Assembly (NCBI GenBank): GCA_016284045.1
Contig: JAEEOB010000125.1
Coordinates: forward strand, 1 to 56,680
Direction of reading: 5' to 3'
Source: Bacteroidaceae bacterium
Lineage (GTDB): Bacteria > Bacteroidota > Bacteroidia > Bacteroidales > Bacteroidaceae
Length of the DNA: 56,680 nt
This document shows positions 18,839-27,535 of the stretch, piece after piece. The notes under the pieces are model-generated. The model did no database searches. It was given only the letters and a program-made list of their open reading frames with translations, and was not told the origin of the DNA. The translations under genes were made by a program, and so were the position numbers. Within the stretch, counting starts at the first letter, position 1; every line of letters starts with the position of its first letter.

Positions 18839-19330
18839 TTATTCCAATTCTCCCGAGAATCGAATATAATCACGGCGGTTGCTATGAACGTCTATCTCTG
18901 CGTTTCCGTCGTCATACACAAAGATTTTGTAGAGAAAGTAGTCGCTGGATGATTTAGCGTTGAACAGAATTTCTGTCCTGTGCTTGTGTTCATTACGTTT
19001 TTCTGTATAATTTCGGATTTCTGTCTCAAAATTCAGTCCCTCGTCCTGACTATAAGGACTGGGCGACTGAACTTGTCCGAAATAGGGAAGGTAGGAGTTC
19101 ACACGGTCTTTTTTCAGCTCTAACCAGAATTCCGACATAACAGGACGGCTCGGATAGCGCTGAGGAAACATATAATCCACTCGGATGCGGAACGAACGCG
19201 CTGTCAGTTGTTCACGCACGTGAACTGATTGAGCGGAGGCTTTTTCTATGCGGCTTTGCTGGCTGCCGCATCCGAACAAGAAAACAGCCAGCAATGCCAA
19301 CAGACTACTCGTCTTCACCCAAGGATTCAT
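18839..19330 (-). CDS. DUF4251-family lipoprotein
   Basis: Protein of 163 residues with a lipoprotein signal (hydrophobic stretch ending LFGC, Cys21). The rest matches my knowledge of DUF4251 proteins of Bacteroidota: FRIRVDYMFPQRYPSRPV, then SYLPYFGQVQSPSPYSQDEG, then a beta-rich end. Function of the family is unknown, with an expected location on the periplasmic side of a membrane. Its first 26 bp overlap the end of the phosphatase gene (to 19305), so the two are translationally close. The gene for the 1632-residue protein begins 103 bp downstream on the same strand. Confidence 0.8.
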   Translation of the reverse strand: MNPWVKTSSLLALLAVFLFGCGSQQSRIEKASAQSVHVREQLTARSFRIRVDYMFPQRYPSRPVMSEFWLELKKDRVNSYLPYFGQVQSPSPYSQDEGLNFETEIRNYTEKRNEHKHRTEILFNAKSSSDYFLYKIFVYDDGNAEIDVHSNRRDYIRFSGELE

Positions 19331-20600
19331 ATCGTGCGATTTTTTCTTTGTAATAATTTCGTAGGTCGGTCCATTTATAATAGGGATAACGGTCGGTTGG
19401 AATTGGAAGACTCACCTCACGCTCATTCAGCAGGGCTTTCACTAAAATATCGCCGGACTTGCCTTTTTTCGGACGGTAGAAAGCCAGTTGGATATTGCAT
19501 GCCATAGGGTAGATGTTATAGTTGCGCCACACATGGTCTAGTGTGTCAAGATTTTCTACCTGGGCACCGCAGTTGCCTAACTCAAGAAGACATGCTAGAG
19601 GCATCACGCATACTTCATGACCGAATCGAAGTGTTGCCTGTTTCTGTCTAACAGTATCTGCCGTGGCGATGATGTTCTTAAGTAGGTCTTTTTGGCTGAA
19701 CGGCATCAGTCCACCGGTCTGAGGGGCGGCACCATGGCGGAGATACCAGTCTATATTGCGAATCTGCCATTGATGATAACACTCTTCCGTGGTGAACAGG
19801 TCTAGCAACTCTTCATATTGGTCATGGCTTTGCATGTTGGTTGCAACCTCAAACAGACCACGGACGAAAGATTTGCCTTTCACGCTGTCTGCTGCCCACG
19901 TCGGGTCAGAGAACAACAAGCCCATCAAACGGTCTGAATCGGTCAGCTTGTCGCGGTAACTGTCTATCACACGCCATCCTTCACGGCTGTGACGACGAAG
20001 GCGGCTGTCCAATGGGGCATTCAGATAGTACTGGAAAGCCTGGCTCACGTCATTGTGTATGCGGGCGGTCTTATTGAAAGACGATAGTTCTTCGCATTCT
20101 GCTGTCATCGACAGGATGCAGCGTATCACGACGGTGCTACGGGCATCAATGGGAATGTTTTTTGTGGAGAATAGCTCTGGGAAATGTTCTGTCATCCGAC
20201 GGCCGATACCATGATGCTGGCGCTCACCTACATGGGTGAGGTCGCCCAGACGGTTGATCGTGCAGGGATAGAATGCCTCTAACTTACGAAGCACTTCTTC
20301 GCCTGTTGATGTAATCTTTCCTTGTTCCTTTGCTTTGCGGAGCGGTTTAATTACGTTCAGATAGTCGTTCTCGTTCAGAAGCCAGCGAGAACCATGACGA
20401 CCATAATGGGACAGATAATAGATTTCATAACCTTTCGGAGTTTTTGTAAGCTTCTCTGTTGCAGGATAGTTGTCGTAGTCAAGGTAGTTGCTGGCACAGA
20501 GAAATCGGTTTTGTGTGATTTCTTCCAGTGTCGTCTGCTGAGCATTCAGACTGATTGCGGACAATGCAGCAATCATTAGGGTCATTAGTCGTTGTTTCAT
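19305..20600 (-). CDS. Secreted histidine phosphatase (phytase / MINPP-like)
   Basis: Protein of 431 residues with a Sec signal (MKQRLMTLMIAALSAISLNAQ). The histidine acid phosphatase signature RHGSR is at residues 68-72 (nucleophile His69), within YYLSHYGRHGSRW. The proton-donor motif is HE at residues 328-329 (FGHEVCVMPLA), rather than HD. The HE variant and overall length fit the multiple inositol polyphosphate phosphatase group, known as a surface or periplasmic phytase in gut Bacteroides. It would release phosphate from phytate in plant material, consistent with the plant-polymer genes in this window. First gene of a probable three-gene minus-strand unit. Confidence 0.85.
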   Translation of the reverse strand: MKQRLMTLMIAALSAISLNAQQTTLEEITQNRFLCASNYLDYDNYPATEKLTKTPKGYEIYYLSHYGRHGSRWLLNENDYLNVIKPLRKAKEQGKITSTGEEVLRKLEAFYPCTINRLGDLTHVGERQHHGIGRRMTEHFPELFSTKNIPIDARSTVVIRCILSMTAECEELSSFNKTARIHNDVSQAFQYYLNAPLDSRLRRHSREGWRVIDSYRDKLTDSDRLMGLLFSDPTWAADSVKGKSFVRGLFEVATNMQSHDQYEELLDLFTTEECYHQWQIRNIDWYLRHGAAPQTGGLMPFSQKDLLKNIIATADTVRQKQATLRFGHEVCVMPLACLLELGNCGAQVENLDTLDHVWRNYNIYPMACNIQLAFYRPKKGKSGDILVKALLNEREVSLPIPTDRYPYYKWTDLRNYYKEKIARYESLGEDE

Positions 20601-20634
20601 GTCGTTTTTATTTTTGTGGATTTTTAATTTCTTG

Positions 20635-20674
20635 TCTTCTTGTCTTCTCGGCTACTTGTTTTCTCGTATTCTCG
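20635..20674. repeat. Octamer tandem repeat (TCTTCTCG-type, 5 units)
   Basis: Five 8-bp units in phase: TCTTCTTG, TCTTCTCG, GCTACTTG, TTTTCTCG, TATTCTCG, with partial units on either side. It lies in the predicted 5' leader of the phosphatase gene (start near 20682, ATG 20600). Related octamers occur at 38035-38066 and 50953-50984. Confidence 0.75.
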
Positions 20675-20688
20675 CCTTCAATATTTTG

Positions 20689-20719
20689 CAAAGATAAGCA
20701 TTTGAGCCAATTAATCAAA
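20689..20719 (-). promoter_or_regulatory. Promoter of the phosphatase gene
   Basis: Minus strand: TATCTTTG (20696-20689) with TTTG (20719-20716) 19 bp upstream. Predicted start near 20682 gives a leader of about 80 nt that contains the octamer repeat. Confidence 0.6.
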
Positions 20720-20760
20720 GTTTTTACAGCCATTTTTAATACTAACTGAAAAATTATTGC

Positions 20761-20768
20761 TAACTTTG
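20761..20768 (+). promoter_or_regulatory. Promoter -7 element of fcl
   Basis: TAACTTTG lies 33 bp before the fcl ATG. No clear TTTG is present about 20 bp upstream. It is divergent from the phosphatase promoter in the same spacer. Confidence 0.5.
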
Positions 20769-20801
20769 CAAATTATTATAATAATATAAAAATATAGACG
20801 T

Positions 20802-21944
20802 ATGTCATTAGAAAAAAACACAAAGATATATGTAGCCGGTCACAATGGACTGGTTGGATCTGCTATCTGGAACAATCTCAAAAGCAGAGGATATGAAAAT
20901 CTGATTGGAAGAAGCCACAAAGAGCTTGATTTGCTCGACCCGATGGCGGTAAAATCCTTTTTTGACGAAGAACAACCGGAGGCGGTTGTGCTTGCTGCGG
21001 CGCATGTGGGTGGAATTATGGCTAATCTTCGCTACCGCGCTGATTTCATCTATCAGAACCTCCAGATTCAGCAGAACGTCATTGGAGATAGTTGGAAACA
21101 CGGCGTGAAGAAGCTGCTTTTCCTCGGTTCCACTTGTATTTATCCGCGTGAGACTGCTCAGCCAATGCCTGAGGACTGTCTCCTTACCTCACCACTGGAA
21201 TATACAAATGAGCCTTACGCTATTGCAAAGATAGCTGGATTAAAAATGTGCGAAAGTTTCAACCTGCAGTATGGCACGAACTATATCGCAGTCATGCCCA
21301 CAAATCTCTATGGACCTAACGACAATTTCCATCTGGAGAACTCCCATGTGCTGCCAGCTATGATAAGAAAGATTTATTTGGCAAAATGCCTTAATGAGAA
21401 CAATTGGGAAGCTGTACGGAAGGATATCGGACTACGGCCTGTCAGCATGATGAAGAATGGTGAGAAAGTAGTGGTTAATGCCGAATCTGATGAGAACGAA
21501 ATCAGGAAGGTGCTTGCTTTTTATGGCATCACTGATGAGACGGTCACACTTTGGGGAACAGGTAAACCAATGCGTGAATTTCTCTGGAGCGAGGAGATGG
21601 CTGATGCATCTGTTCATGTGCTGCTCAACGTTGATTTCAAAGACACGTATAAGGAGGACATAAATGCAGACAACATCAACGAGATTCGTAATTGCCACAT
21701 CAATGTCGGAACGGGGAAGGAAATATCCATCAAGGAGGTGGCCGAGAAGATCATGGTTGAGATCGGTTTTAAGGGCAAGCTTCAATGGGATAGTTCCAAA
21801 CCAGACGGAACACTTAAGAAACTGACAGATGTCTCTAAACTTCATTCGCTTGGATGGCACCATAAAATCGATATTGATGAAGGTATTCATCGCCTCTATC
21901 ACTGGTATCTCCAGGGTATCTGCATCAACCATCAGCACTCTTGA
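20802..21944 (+). CDS. fcl: GDP-L-fucose synthase
   Basis: Protein of 380 residues, extended SDR family. The NADP-binding loop is GHNGLVGSAI near the N-terminus. Family segments follow: AAAHVGGIMANL, the catalytic Ser in LGSTCIYP, and the YxxxK motif as YAIAKIAGLKMCE. TNLYGPNDNF and GTGKPMREFLWSEEMADA are diagnostic of Fcl/WcaG. It converts GDP-4-keto-6-deoxymannose to GDP-L-fucose in the cytoplasm, for capsule, O-antigen or glycoprotein fucosylation. It is slightly longer than the E. coli enzyme because of an inserted segment between the substrate domain strands (about residues 205-245). The gmd partner is not in the window. kdsA follows on the same strand after a 161-bp repeat-containing spacer. 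Confidence 0.93.
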   Translation: MSLEKNTKIYVAGHNGLVGSAIWNNLKSRGYENLIGRSHKELDLLDPMAVKSFFDEEQPEAVVLAAAHVGGIMANLRYRADFIYQNLQIQQNVIGDSWKHGVKKLLFLGSTCIYPRETAQPMPEDCLLTSPLEYTNEPYAIAKIAGLKMCESFNLQYGTNYIAVMPTNLYGPNDNFHLENSHVLPAMIRKIYLAKCLNENNWEAVRKDIGLRPVSMMKNGEKVVVNAESDENEIRKVLAFYGITDETVTLWGTGKPMREFLWSEEMADASVHVLLNVDFKDTYKEDINADNINEIRNCHINVGTGKEISIKEVAEKIMVEIGFKGKLQWDSSKPDGTLKKLTDVSKLHSLGWHHKIDIDEGIHRLYHWYLQGICINHQHS

Positions 21945-21994
21945 AAAGAGAGACGCGCTGTAGTGCATCTTTAATAATCCTACAATTAGCAGGA

Positions 21995-22093
21995 CTTACT
22001 TCCACGTGCCGCAGGCTCGTTAACTTCCATTTTCAAAGAATATTAACTCCAATTCGAAGAATTAACTTCCTATTACCTAGGAATATAACTCCC
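21995..22093. repeat. Dispersed ~21-bp-spaced TTAACTTCC repeat
   Basis: Five related nonamers start at 21995 (CTTACTTCC), 22020 (TTAACTTCC), 22043 (TTAACTCC), 22062 (TTAACTTCC) and 22085 (ATAACTCCC), 19-25 bp apart. GGCTCGTTAACTTCC and the following bases resemble the spacer at 42091-42150. It fills the fcl-kdsA gap and ends just before the kdsA start. Confidence 0.6.
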
Positions 22094-22105
22094 AATTATA
22101 ATAAT

Positions 22106-22855
22106 ATGCTTTTCATTGCAGGACCTTGTGTCATAGAGTCATCCGAACTCTTAGCGTGTGTAGCGGAAGAACTTGTGCGCTTAAACCTCAAATATCAAAT
22201 CGACATTTTATTCAAGGCATCGTTCGATAAGGCGAACCGCACGTCCATTCGTTCTTTCCGAGGACCGGGGATGGAAAAAGGACTGCAGATGCTTCAGGAT
22301 GTAAAATCCAAATTCGGACTTAAAATCCTTACCGACATTCATGAGGCATATCAGGCAGGGCCGGTGGCAGAAGTGGCGGATGTGTTGCAGATTCCTGCAT
22401 TTTTATGTCGGCAGACCGATCTCCTTGTGGCTGCGGCGAAGACGGGTAAGACGGTCAACATCAAGAAAGCGCAGTTCCTTTCTGGGCTCGACATGGAATT
22501 TCCCGTGCAGAAAGTTCGTGACTCAGGCAACAACAACGTGTGGCTTACCGAACGTGGCAATATCTACGGATACAACAACCTTGTGGTTGATTTCAGGAAT
22601 ATTCCCGACATGAAGCGGTTCACAGACACCGTTATTATGGATTGCACACATTCTGTACAACGTCCCGGAGCAGCTGGAGGAAAAACGGGAGGTAACCGCG
22701 AGTTTATTCCGGCTATGGCACTGGCTGCTAAGGCATTCGGTGCCAATGGATTTTTCTTTGAAACACATCCTGACCCTGACAAGGCTCTCAGTGACGGACC
22801 GAACATGATTCCGCTTAACGAACTTGAAACGGTCATCACTTCGTTGATAAACTGA
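22106..22855 (+). CDS. kdsA: 3-deoxy-8-phosphooctulonate synthase (metal-dependent type)
   Basis: Protein of 249 residues that condenses phosphoenolpyruvate with arabinose 5-phosphate to make Kdo 8-phosphate for lipid A/LPS. The open frame extends upstream to 21941, but the family start is MLFIAGPCVIES. Signatures: FKASFDKANRTSIRSFRGPG, TDIHEAYQAGPVAEV, IPAFLCRQTDLL, and ETHPDPDKALSDGP. The four metal ligands of the Aquifex-type enzyme are all present at the expected spacing: Cys8, His182, Glu219 and Asp230. This makes it the metal-dependent class, unlike the E. coli enzyme, which has Asn in place of Cys. It is convergent with the protease gene, with a terminator between. Confidence 0.93.
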   Translation: MLFIAGPCVIESSELLACVAEELVRLNLKYQIDILFKASFDKANRTSIRSFRGPGMEKGLQMLQDVKSKFGLKILTDIHEAYQAGPVAEVADVLQIPAFLCRQTDLLVAAAKTGKTVNIKKAQFLSGLDMEFPVQKVRDSGNNNVWLTERGNIYGYNNLVVDFRNIPDMKRFTDTVIMDCTHSVQRPGAAGGKTGGNREFIPAMALAAKAFGANGFFFETHPDPDKALSDGPNMIPLNELETVITSLIN

Positions 22856-22863
22856 TTATTAAA

Positions 22864-22916
22864 AAACTCGAAACTTTGTGGATAATGAAATACCATCATT
22901 CCAAAGTTTCGAGTTT
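22864..22916. terminator. Bidirectional terminator between kdsA and the protease gene
   Basis: A 15-bp perfect inverted repeat pairs 22864-22878 with 22902-22916, with a 23-nt loop. A-rich and T-rich flanks suit both directions. The stop codons are at 22855 and 22940. Confidence 0.75.
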
Positions 22917-22939
22917 CTTCTTAGCTAGGAAATATTGGT

Positions 22940-23791
22940 TCACCGGAGCATCGGCAGAATCCAGAAAACCACAATAAAGACGATTGAACCGATGATTGAG
23001 GCACTACGCTTGAAACTGTCGCTTGGCTCTTTCCCTGTAATCATCTCGTATATCTCAAAAGTGGCTTGACCGCCGTCAAGAGGTGGAATAGGGAGAATGT
23101 TAATCAGTGCTAACACACACGACAAGTCTGCGATATATTTCACGAATGAATGAGATTGTGCTGTATCCCAAAACGATAGAATCAAATCGTAATTGCCGGA
23201 TGATATGGTGGGCTGACCTAAATGAATGCCTACCATTGACAGAATGTTCGAGAAGGTGGAACCAACGGTGTAGCAGATAAACTCAAAAGTGGCAGAAACA
23301 GACTGCCAGAATCCGGCTGAGTTACCTGTGTCGCTTATCATCACGAAAATGAGATAGATAAGAAACGCAGTCAGTAGATTAAACAGCACACCGGCAATGG
23401 AAATCAGAAAACGCTTCCAGGCTGGTTTTGTGTTGTAATAGGTGTCATGCCCGTTGTCAGCCTGTGACGACATTCCCTTGATTTTCAGATAGGTGTTATA
23501 GTCAACTGTGTGTTTCTGACCATAACTGTCGGTAATAACAACACTTTGGGGTTGGTTCTCAAACATAGTGTATCCACCAAAGGGAATACAGCCGATGGAG
23601 TAGGTCGTGTCGCGCCATGAGGTCTTTCTGCCGGTAAGTTTTGAGACTGATGGTTTGAACGAATATAAAGGGAAAAAGAAAATCTGAAGTTTCTTCACCC
23701 GAACACCCATACCGCGGGCCAGGAAATAATGGCCTAACTCGTGGATTGTTACAACAATTGCCAGTACTAAAATATATAAAAGGTCTCCCAT
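22940..23791 (-). CDS. M50 / site-2-type intramembrane metalloprotease
   Basis: Protein of 283 residues. The zinc motif HELGH is at residues 17-21 inside the first transmembrane segment. The third ligand motif is INILPIPPLDGG (Asp239), the usual NxxPxxxLDGG. About four to five hydrophobic segments. The ~130 residues between the first two membrane parts are soluble, but I cannot see a clear PDZ domain, and it is shorter than RseP (~450). S2P enzymes cut membrane-embedded regulators such as anti-sigma factors or clear signal peptides. The substrate is unknown here. Separated by 122 bp from the upstream DUF5107 protein gene on the same strand. Confidence 0.85.
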   Translation of the reverse strand: MGDLLYILVLAIVVTIHELGHYFLARGMGVRVKKLQIFFFPLYSFKPSVSKLTGRKTSWRDTTYSIGCIPFGGYTMFENQPQSVVITDSYGQKHTVDYNTYLKIKGMSSQADNGHDTYYNTKPAWKRFLISIAGVLFNLLTAFLIYLIFVMISDTGNSAGFWQSVSATFEFICYTVGSTFSNILSMVGIHLGQPTISSGNYDLILSFWDTAQSHSFVKYIADLSCVLALINILPIPPLDGGQATFEIYEMITGKEPSDSFKRSASIIGSIVFIVVFWILPMLR

Positions 23792-23898
23792 TTTTAATAA
23801 TGTTCTGTAATTCTTTTTGCGAAGTTACACAAAAAAACTGACATGATAAAACAATCCATAAAATATTACTCTTTCAATCCTTAATAGTAACTACACGA

Positions 23899-23926
23899 TT
23901 CACTTTTCACTTTTCACTTTTCACTT
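23899..23926. repeat. Heptamer tandem repeat, four exact copies of TTCACTT
   Basis: Four perfect copies in a row. The stop codon of the DUF5107-TPR gene (23914-23916) and its last codons (Ser-Ser-Glu-Lys) lie inside the repeat. A change in copy number by one unit (7 bp) would therefore shift the reading frame at the protein's C-terminus or move the stop. Confidence 0.9.
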
Positions 23927-26900
23927 GAAAAATCCCTTTTTAACGCCATTATGCCCTGATGGTTGATGTCAAGAGATACCGCAGCATCGATATAACGTTT
24001 GAATTGGGCTTTTTCACCCAGTCCTGCATAACCTAAGGCTAGCATGTAATTGCAATGTATTCGGTTCTGAAGGTCTAAATCACCGTCCCAGACAAGCAGG
24101 TCTGGCAGCGATACAGCAAAATAGTCCATCGTCACATGGTCGTAGTAATGTTGCTCGCCATAGCTGATAAGCTTATGGAAAAGACTTCGAGCCTTGTCGT
24201 TCTCACCTAAGGCATGAAAGCACAATCCTGCAAAATAAATCTTGTCGGGTTTTGCATCGTTGTAATACATGGCTGCTGCCGGTTCGGTTGGGCCTACCGT
24301 GCCTTTACGCCACATTTCCATTGCTTTCTCGTGCTCTCCCAGGCGGTCGAAAGCGATACCAAGATAGAAATAAAAATCGTTGTCTTGAGCTCCGTATAGC
24401 TTGCCTTCACCAAGGTTGGGAGGAAATTTCAGACATTCATTAAGCAAAGCAATTGCCTGCTGATAATCCTTACCGGATTTGATCAGTTCCTTTGCCAGTT
24501 CGCGACGCGACAGCTGATACTGACCGCTCACTTTGCCTTCGCCGCCTTCCCATGGATGGAAAATATGACTGTCGAGCTTTGACTTCGCTTCTGCATATCG
24601 GCCCAGTTGGTTGAGAAGAGTGATTTCCTCAAGCACTAGGTCGTCACGCTTCGATGTCAGTTCAGGATGGGATTGCAGTTTGGCAAGACGGAACTGATGG
24701 GGCTTCTGTAGTTTTTTGTATAGCTGGTCAAGCTCCATGAATATGCGTGAATCACTTTCGTCTGCAGCAAATGCACGTTCCATGTAATCAAGGGCTTTAG
24801 TTGCGAAGTCCGTCTCATCCCTTCTGTGATTGTATGTCAGTAATGCCATACCTCGCAGATAGCCTGCAATCTCATTCTCGCGACCTTCAAAAGCCTTGTT
24901 CTCCCAACAGGTTGCAACTGCATCATACTGTCGTTTGTCGTAGTAGAGGCAGCCCAGCAGATAGAGGGCATGGATATCGTCAGTGAAACTTTGAAGAGCA
25001 AGAACCGCCTCTAAACGGTTGGGAAAACAGTAGTCAATAGACTGGCGCATAGCTGCTTCATGGTCTTTATCCTTACCGGTCAGCCAGGCGATGTAATAAT
25101 AGGTCATGGCGGTTGTTGCATTTTCTTCAATAGCAATTTCCCAGATCGACAATGCATCTGTATAAAGACCGGCTGCCACAAAGTCGAGTGCCAGCTCATC
25201 ATAATTATTTGCATCGCCACGCATGAGGATTTTCATTTTCTCTATGTCACCACACTCATATAATATGGCATAGTTGAACGGATTAATGGAGAGAGATTCT
25301 GACGCAAAATGACTGATGGCGGATTCATTTGCACCTGTCTGTTTCAGCAGCCATAGTTTCAGAGCTCGTGCTTTGTGGTTGTGCCAGCCGTTTACTAACG
25401 ACTGCTCAACCTCATAAAGCGCATCCTCATAATGGCCAAGCGCACAGCTGATTTGGGCACACGACAGATAACCTGCATCCTGCCAGCCGCGGTTCCATGT
25501 CGATTTGTAAAACCAGTCGTATGCCTCTTGTAATTGCCCCTGGTATTTCAGACAAAGCCCAAGGTTATACAGTGGTTCACCGTCGTAAGGATTCGGATTT
25601 CGTTTCTGAAGCACTCTCACGGCTTTGCGGAAATAGGGCTCGGCTTTGGCAAACCTGCCACGACGGAGATACCATAAGCCTGTCTGGTTGTTACAGCGAA
25701 CATCGTCGGGATCTCGGCGAAGGGCTTCCTCATAGTAATCGAGTGCACACCATGTGGCATGACGGTATTGTTCTAAATGAAGACCGGTAAGAAACAGCTG
25801 CTCGGTCGTCTTAATCTCACTTGGAAGCAAAGCTGCTTCCGCGGCATCAGGAATTGGAGTGATTACATCGGGTTCAGCCTCCCAGTCAAGCACGATGCGC
25901 CCCGATTTCAATAGCTCAAGGCGGAGATTATGTATGGACTCATCTTTCACATTAACCACTTCGTCTAGCAGTTTTTCTGGTGAAACCATAATGGTCTGGT
26001 CATAGTATATCTCGCCTCTCTTGCTTTTCAGAACAACCTCCACAGTCTGATTGCTCGTACCAAAAACCATCACACGGACTTTTCTGCTCCTTGCATCTTT
26101 TTGAGTAGAGAGATGCTTCTCGTTATCATGTTTTGAATGCCCCGTCTGTTCGTTGAATGTCTCATTACATTGTGACGTTGACAAAATCTCCTCCACATTC
26201 AACATCAGATCCTTCGATGCATTCTTCACCATGCCTAACTCTCGGTATGGCATAAAATATTGCACAAAACGCTTCTCCTCGTATGGCATCAACCAACTGA
26301 AATCTGGCTGGTTCTCAGTATAGACTCCAGCCATCAGCTCTATATATGGGCGGAAAGTGCCGTCACCGTAGTCGTTGTCTGTTAAGTTACGGTCCCAGGC
26401 ACGGCCGAAGTCACCGTTACCCCATGTCCATTGTTTCTTGCCGGGCGACACATGATGATCTGCTACGTGAAGCATGCCGCCGTGGCTGTCGTTCTCATAA
26501 CCGCCTTCGAAATTGTATCTCGATTTGGCAACCATGTACGAGGTGGGCACATAGATGTTTTTATAGTTGGAGATATCTACACCTGCGGAGTAGTCCATCT
26601 TATAATAAGTTCCGGTGGCTATCGGAAAACTGCTTACAGCACGCTTCCCGTGATCGAATACGGCATTTACGTCAGGTGGAAACACGCTCTGATAGTGGGC
26701 GTTCACCTCTACAGCTGGGTTCGCCCACCAGAGGAATGTCTGTGGCAGTTCCGTAGGGTTGTAAAGACGTCCGTGGATTTCAAGATAGGCACAGCCTGGA
26801 CGGAGGGTGAAACCTGCCTGACCTTGCTGATGAAACATTCGTTCACGTTCGTTCACCCACACGCTCACACTTCCGTCATCGTGCTCTTCTATCGTGCAGT

Positions 26901-27294
26901 CAACCGGCATATAGGTGGAAGGACGGTGGTGCTGGGGCCAGTTGAATTCAATGCCACCACTAATCCAAGGACCGGCAAGACCCACCAGCGCTGGTTTGAT
27001 TACATGATTATAATAGATGAAATGACGCTCCTTTACCTTGTCGTAGGCCATCTGAATACGTCCGCCTAACTCGGGAAGTACCATCACTTTAATGTATTCA
27101 TTTTCTATAAAAACGGCATGATAGGTTTTGTCGGTTTTTACATCTGATATCGATTCAATGACAGGGTAGGGATAGACCACACCGCTGGAACCTTGATAAA
27201 CACGCTTTTCTAAAAATATCGGGTTCTTCTCTGGTTGACCTACTTCGTAGGTTGGTATTACAACCTCCTCGCGCCATGCTTTTGCTTTTGTCAT
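23914..27294 (-). CDS. DUF5107 and TPR-repeat protein (probable sugar-related)
   Basis: Protein of 1126 residues, no signal peptide. Residues ~1-370 match the DUF5107 domain as I know it: VMVLPELGGRIQMAYDKVKER, GGIEFNWPQHHRPSTYMPVD, LYNPTELPQTFLWWANPAVEVN. This is a beta-rich galactose-mutarotase-like fold. A linker domain (about 380-510) precedes a long array of tetratricopeptide repeats to the C-terminus, about 12 to 14 units, for example YNLGLCLKYQGQLQEAYDWF and YLGIAFDRLGEHEKAMEMW. DUF5107-TPR proteins often sit beside sugar transporters; here a sugar porter gene lies immediately upstream on the same strand. I infer a cytoplasmic role on an imported sugar, as enzyme or scaffold. Activity is not known to me. 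Confidence 0.82.
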   Translation of the reverse strand: MTKAKAWREEVVIPTYEVGQPEKNPIFLEKRVYQGSSGVVYPYPVIESISDVKTDKTYHAVFIENEYIKVMVLPELGGRIQMAYDKVKERHFIYYNHVIKPALVGLAGPWISGGIEFNWPQHHRPSTYMPVDCTIEEHDDGSVSVWVNERERMFHQQGQAGFTLRPGCAYLEIHGRLYNPTELPQTFLWWANPAVEVNAHYQSVFPPDVNAVFDHGKRAVSSFPIATGTYYKMDYSAGVDISNYKNIYVPTSYMVAKSRYNFEGGYENDSHGGMLHVADHHVSPGKKQWTWGNGDFGRAWDRNLTDNDYGDGTFRPYIELMAGVYTENQPDFSWLMPYEEKRFVQYFMPYRELGMVKNASKDLMLNVEEILSTSQCNETFNEQTGHSKHDNEKHLSTQKDARSRKVRVMVFGTSNQTVEVVLKSKRGEIYYDQTIMVSPEKLLDEVVNVKDESIHNLRLELLKSGRIVLDWEAEPDVITPIPDAAEAALLPSEIKTTEQLFLTGLHLEQYRHATWCALDYYEEALRRDPDDVRCNNQTGLWYLRRGRFAKAEPYFRKAVRVLQKRNPNPYDGEPLYNLGLCLKYQGQLQEAYDWFYKSTWNRGWQDAGYLSCAQISCALGHYEDALYEVEQSLVNGWHNHKARALKLWLLKQTGANESAISHFASESLSINPFNYAILYECGDIEKMKILMRGDANNYDELALDFVAAGLYTDALSIWEIAIEENATTAMTYYYIAWLTGKDKDHEAAMRQSIDYCFPNRLEAVLALQSFTDDIHALYLLGCLYYDKRQYDAVATCWENKAFEGRENEIAGYLRGMALLTYNHRRDETDFATKALDYMERAFAADESDSRIFMELDQLYKKLQKPHQFRLAKLQSHPELTSKRDDLVLEEITLLNQLGRYAEAKSKLDSHIFHPWEGGEGKVSGQYQLSRRELAKELIKSGKDYQQAIALLNECLKFPPNLGEGKLYGAQDNDFYFYLGIAFDRLGEHEKAMEMWRKGTVGPTEPAAAMYYNDAKPDKIYFAGLCFHALGENDKARSLFHKLISYGEQHYYDHVTMDYFAVSLPDLLVWDGDLDLQNRIHCNYMLALGYAGLGEKAQFKRYIDAAVSLDINHQGIMALKRDFSSEK

Positions 27295-27449
27295 GATATG
27301 TTTTTGTTTTGTGTTATTTCAATCTTTTCTTTTTACTTGATATAATTGTTGGCTTGTATTTTTTCTTGCATCTCTGTTTCCTTCTTCAATAATCACCATC
27401 AAAAAAGTTTTGCAACTAAATACATTTTTCATTTTTCACAAAAAAATCT

Positions 27450-27535
27450 TCATTCTTCGTTCTCCATTCTTCATCCCAAAAATCCTTTATCATATAAATC
27501 ATTTACAAAGTAAATTCACTTTTCACTATTCATTA
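27450..27535. repeat. Two heptamer repeat blocks between DUF5107 and sugar-porter genes
   Basis: Block one, 27450-27477: TCATTCT, TCGTTCT, CCATTCT, TCATCCC. Block two, 27515-27535: TTCACTT, TTCACTA, TTCATTA. Both keep a strict 7-bp period. The sugar-porter stop codon (27533-27535) is the last three bases of block two. Confidence 0.7.

Noticed and set aside
26431-27069. 212-codon plus-strand open frame opposite the DUF5107 gene
   Set aside because: Shadow of a strongly supported minus-strand gene; no family resemblance.
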